Translations under genes and position numbers: made by a program
From: Polyangiaceae bacterium
GTDB lineage: Bacteria; Myxococcota_A; Polyangia; Polyangiales; Polyangiaceae
Direction of reading: 5' to 3'
Assembly: GCA_020849655.1 (NCBI GenBank)
Contig: JADLFU010000230.1
Coordinates: forward strand, 1-43,947
Length of the DNA stretch: 43,947 bases
The notes under the pieces: model-generated
What the model saw: the letters and a program-made list of their open reading frames with translations, nothing else
What the model was told of the DNA's origin: nothing
The model's database searches: none
Part shown: piece after piece, positions 41,948 to 43,947 of the stretch
Layout of the letters: every line of letters begins with the position of its first letter
How positions within the stretch are numbered: position 1 is the stretch's first letter

Positions 41948-42739
41948 GTGTCGGAGCCCCACGTCCTCGTCGACAAGCGCGGTCACGTCGTCACGGTCAC
42001 GCTCAACCGCCCGCAGGCCCGCAACGCGTTCGGCAACCAGATGCTCGCGCTCCTCGCGGACGCGTGGGATCTCGTCGACGGCGATCCGGAGGTGCGCGTC
42101 GCGATCCTCACCGGCGCGGGCGGACACTTCTGCGCCGGCGCCGATCTGAAGGAGATGCACGCGCCGCCCGACGACGAGTTCACGCGGCGCCTGCGCGCCG
42201 ACAACGGGATCGCGTGGAAGGCGCTCTTGCGCGGCCACCGGCTGAAGAAGCCGCTCATCGCCGCCGTCGAGGGCACCGCGGTCGCGGGCGGGACCGAGAT
42301 CCTCCAGACGACCGACATCCGCATCGCGGGTCGGAGCGCGAAGCTCGGCGTCGCCGAGGCGCGGCGCGGGCTCTTCCCGCTCGGGGGCTCGACCGTGCGG
42401 CTGCGTCGGCAGATCCCGTACACGATCGCGATGGATCTGCTGCTGACGGGGCGGCACATCACCGCGGACGAGGCGCTCTCGTACGGGCTCATCGGGCGCG
42501 TCGTCGACGACGGCCAGGCGCTCGCCGAGGCGCTGAAGGTCGCCGAGCAGATCGCCGAGAACGGTCCGCTCGCGGTGCAGGCGATCAAGCGCAGCGTCCA
42601 GGAGACCGAGGGGCTGCCGGAGGACGCCGCGCTCGCCTTGGAGCTCGAGATCGGCTGGCCCATCCTCGCGACGGAGGACGCGAAGGAGGGGCCGCGCGCG
42701 TTCGCCGAGAAGCGCAAGGCGGCGTTCAAGGGCCGCTGA
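41948..42739 (+). CDS. Enoyl-CoA hydratase, EchA19-like (steroid side-chain)
   Basis: A 263-residue crotonase from a GTG with AAGGAG 12 nt (and AGGA 6 nt) upstream. Blocks [73 protein letters not shown] and [23 protein letters not shown] run through the fold, and it ends [15 protein letters not shown]. From memory the run around [24 protein letters not shown] and [13 protein letters not shown] is nearly that of mycobacterial EchA19, which hydrates the C22 enoyl-CoA in the cholesterol side chain. It diverges from kshA over 97 nt with a KstR-like site. mutY follows 15 nt after its stop, so read-through is possible. Confidence 0.85.
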   Translation: MSEPHVLVDKRGHVVTVTLNRPQARNAFGNQMLALLADAWDLVDGDPEVRVAILTGAGGHFCAGADLKEMHAPPDDEFTRRLRADNGIAWKALLRGHRLKKPLIAAVEGTAVAGGTEILQTTDIRIAGRSAKLGVAEARRGLFPLGGSTVRLRRQIPYTIAMDLLLTGRHITADEALSYGLIGRVVDDGQALAEALKVAEQIAENGPLAVQAIKRSVQETEGLPEDAALALELEIGWPILATEDAKEGPRAFAEKRKAAFKGR

Positions 42740-42754
42740 TTTGGGGTTGCCGAG

Positions 42755-43816
42755 GTGGCGGCGCGAGACGACGCTCGCCGACGAGTGAGCCCGTCGATCG
42801 CCGAGCGCCTCGCGCCGTGGTTCGCAGCCCGCGCGCGCGATCTCCCGTTCCGCAGGGCGCGCACGCCGTACCGCGTCTGGGTGAGCGAGGTGATGCTCCA
42901 GCAGACCCGCGTCGCGACCGTCGTCGAGTACTTCCCGCGGTTCATCGCGCGGTTCCCTGACGTGGCGTCGCTCGCGCAGGCGGAGCAGGCTGACGTGCTC
43001 GCCGCGTGGAGCGGCCTCGGGTACTACCGGCGCGCGCGCGCGCTGCACGAGGGCGCCCGCTTCGTCGTCGCGCACCTCGGCGGTCGGCTGCCCCGGCGAC
43101 CCGAGGAGCTCGCGCGGATCCCGGGCATCGGGCCGTACACGGCGGGCGCCATCGCGAGCGTCGCGTTCGGCGTCCAGGCGCCGCTCGTCGACGGGAACGT
43201 CGCGCGCGTGCTGTCGCGGCTGTTCGCGCTCGACGCCGATCCGTCCCGCGGCGCAGGCCAGCGCGCCGTCTGGGCGCTCGCGGCGTCGCTCGTGCCCGCG
43301 CGCGCGCCCGGCGTCTTCAACGAGGCGCTGATGGAGCTCGGCGCGACGGTGTGCACGCCGACGAGCCCGCGGTGTGGAGAGTGCCCGCTCGCGGTCGAGT
43401 GCGAGGCGCTCCGGCGTGGTGAGCCGGAGACCCTGCCGCGGCTGGGGCCGCGCCGCGCGCCCGTGACGGTCTACGCCGGCGCGATCGTCGTGCGAGAGCG
43501 CGACCGGGTGCTGCTCGGCCGGCGCCGCCCGGACGCCCTCTACGGCGGGATGTGGGAGCCCCCGCACGTCGAGGCGCGCGACGCAGAGGAGGCGCGCAGG
43601 CTCGCGCGCGCGCTGGTCACCCGCCCGCACGGGGAGTTCGAGCTCACGCACGCGCTCACGCACCGGACGCTGCGCGTGACGGTCACCAGAGGCGGCAGGC
43701 GCGCGCGCGCGGCGTACCCCGACGTGTACGAGGAGGTGAGGCTCGTCGGGGAGCGCGACCTCGCGAGCTACGGCGTCAGCGCCCTCGCGAAGAAGGTGCT
43801 CCGGGGGCCCGCGTGA
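42755..43816 (+). CDS. mutY: A/G-specific adenine DNA glycosylase MutY
   Basis: A 353-residue glycosylase starting at GTG (an in-frame GTG at 42785 is an alternative). The helix-hairpin-helix IPGIGPYTAGAIASVAF, catalytic Glu in VSEVMLQQTRV, catalytic Asp in LVDGNVARVLSRLF, and iron-sulfur ligands C-x6-C-x2-C-x5-C (CTPTSPRCGECPLAVEC) are all visible. The C-terminal 110 residues (VYAGAIVVRERDRVLLGRRRPD onward) resemble the Nudix-like domain that recognises 8-oxoG. It removes A mispaired with 8-oxoguanine. Its TGA overlaps the GTG of the next gene. Confidence 0.94.
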   Translation: MAARDDARRRVSPSIAERLAPWFAARARDLPFRRARTPYRVWVSEVMLQQTRVATVVEYFPRFIARFPDVASLAQAEQADVLAAWSGLGYYRRARALHEGARFVVAHLGGRLPRRPEELARIPGIGPYTAGAIASVAFGVQAPLVDGNVARVLSRLFALDADPSRGAGQRAVWALAASLVPARAPGVFNEALMELGATVCTPTSPRCGECPLAVECEALRRGEPETLPRLGPRRAPVTVYAGAIVVRERDRVLLGRRRPDALYGGMWEPPHVEARDAEEARRLARALVTRPHGEFELTHALTHRTLRVTVTRGGRRARAAYPDVYEEVRLVGERDLASYGVSALAKKVLRGPA

Positions 43817-43947
43817 GCGCGCGCGCCGCCGTCGCGCTGTCGCTGCTCTCCTCCGTCGCGTCGGCCGAGGCGACGACGCGCGGCGCGCACCTGCACACCG
43901 TCTCGACGGCCGCGATCGGGCAGGCCGTGAGATTCAATAATCCTTAC
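43813..43947 (+). CDS. Secreted protein, N-terminal fragment (3' end outside window)
   Basis: A GTG overlapping the mutY stop opens a frame that runs to the window edge (45 codons). It begins VSARAAVALSLLSSVASAEA, a signal peptide with AxA-type cleavage, followed by TTRGAHLHTVSTAAIGQAVRFNNPY. Too little is present to assign a family; an outer-membrane beta-barrel or periplasmic protein would fit. Operon coupling to mutY is suggested by the 4-nt overlap. Confidence 0.6.
   Translation, partial: MSARAAVALSLLSSVASAEATTRGAHLHTVSTAAIGQAVRFNNPY

Overview
The window is about 44 kb of very GC-rich, densely coded DNA that most resembles a Polyangia-type member of the Myxococcota. The signs are a Cys/TM/Arg C-terminus of the MYXO-CTERM kind on a secreted glycosidase, Gly/Ala/Ser-rich linkers in several exported proteins, a eukaryote-like Ser/Thr kinase, a DUF4388 protein, a MopE-like lipoprotein with DCDD repeats, and a DUF1501 plus multi-DUF cytochrome pair. 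No 16S rRNA is present, so this taxonomy is inference. The left edge falls inside a 23S rRNA gene and the right edge inside a secreted-protein gene.

Left part (1-14.6 kb): the 3' third of 23S rRNA, 5S rRNA and a strong terminator; then folB behind a PQQ-type sugar dehydrogenase lipoprotein, a Ser/Thr kinase, a formylglycine-enzyme-like lipoprotein lacking the catalytic cysteines, two PlsC-type acyltransferases, a methyltransferase/coiled-coil protein, dnaJ, an AgmX/TonB-C-like lipoprotein, and a two-gene unit made of a dynamin-like GTPase and a large coiled-coil protein.

Middle part (14.6-32 kb): a KshB-like reductase, a GH15-like secreted glycosidase, a DUF1501 / cytochrome c pair, an exported class I glutamine-amidotransferase-fold protein, rpmB (ribosomal protein L28, with no in-frame stop where the protein should end), pgi, a MopE-like lipoprotein, an enoyl-CoA hydratase, a DUF4388 protein, a roadblock-like small protein and a CPBP intramembrane protease.

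Right part (32-43 kb): the most interesting region is a ten-gene minus-strand operon whose genes mostly overlap by 4 nt. It reads kshA-hsaA-hsaC-hsaD-hsaE-hsaG-hsaF-acyl-CoA dehydrogenase-acyl-CoA dehydrogenase-SDR, with an EchA19-like enoyl-CoA hydratase gene diverging from it. This is the 9,10-seco route of aerobic steroid (cholesterol-type) ring A/B opening down to pyruvate and propionyl-CoA, plus side-chain or ring C/D enzymes. The 97-bp divergent promoter holds two 14-bp palindromes of the form TNNAACNNGTTNNA, the form known for the mycobacterial regulator KstR. An exact copy of one of them lies 27 kb away, directly in front of the KshB-like reductase gene. This links the two halves of the 3-ketosteroid 9-alpha-hydroxylase into one regulon. 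mutY and the start of a secreted protein end the window.
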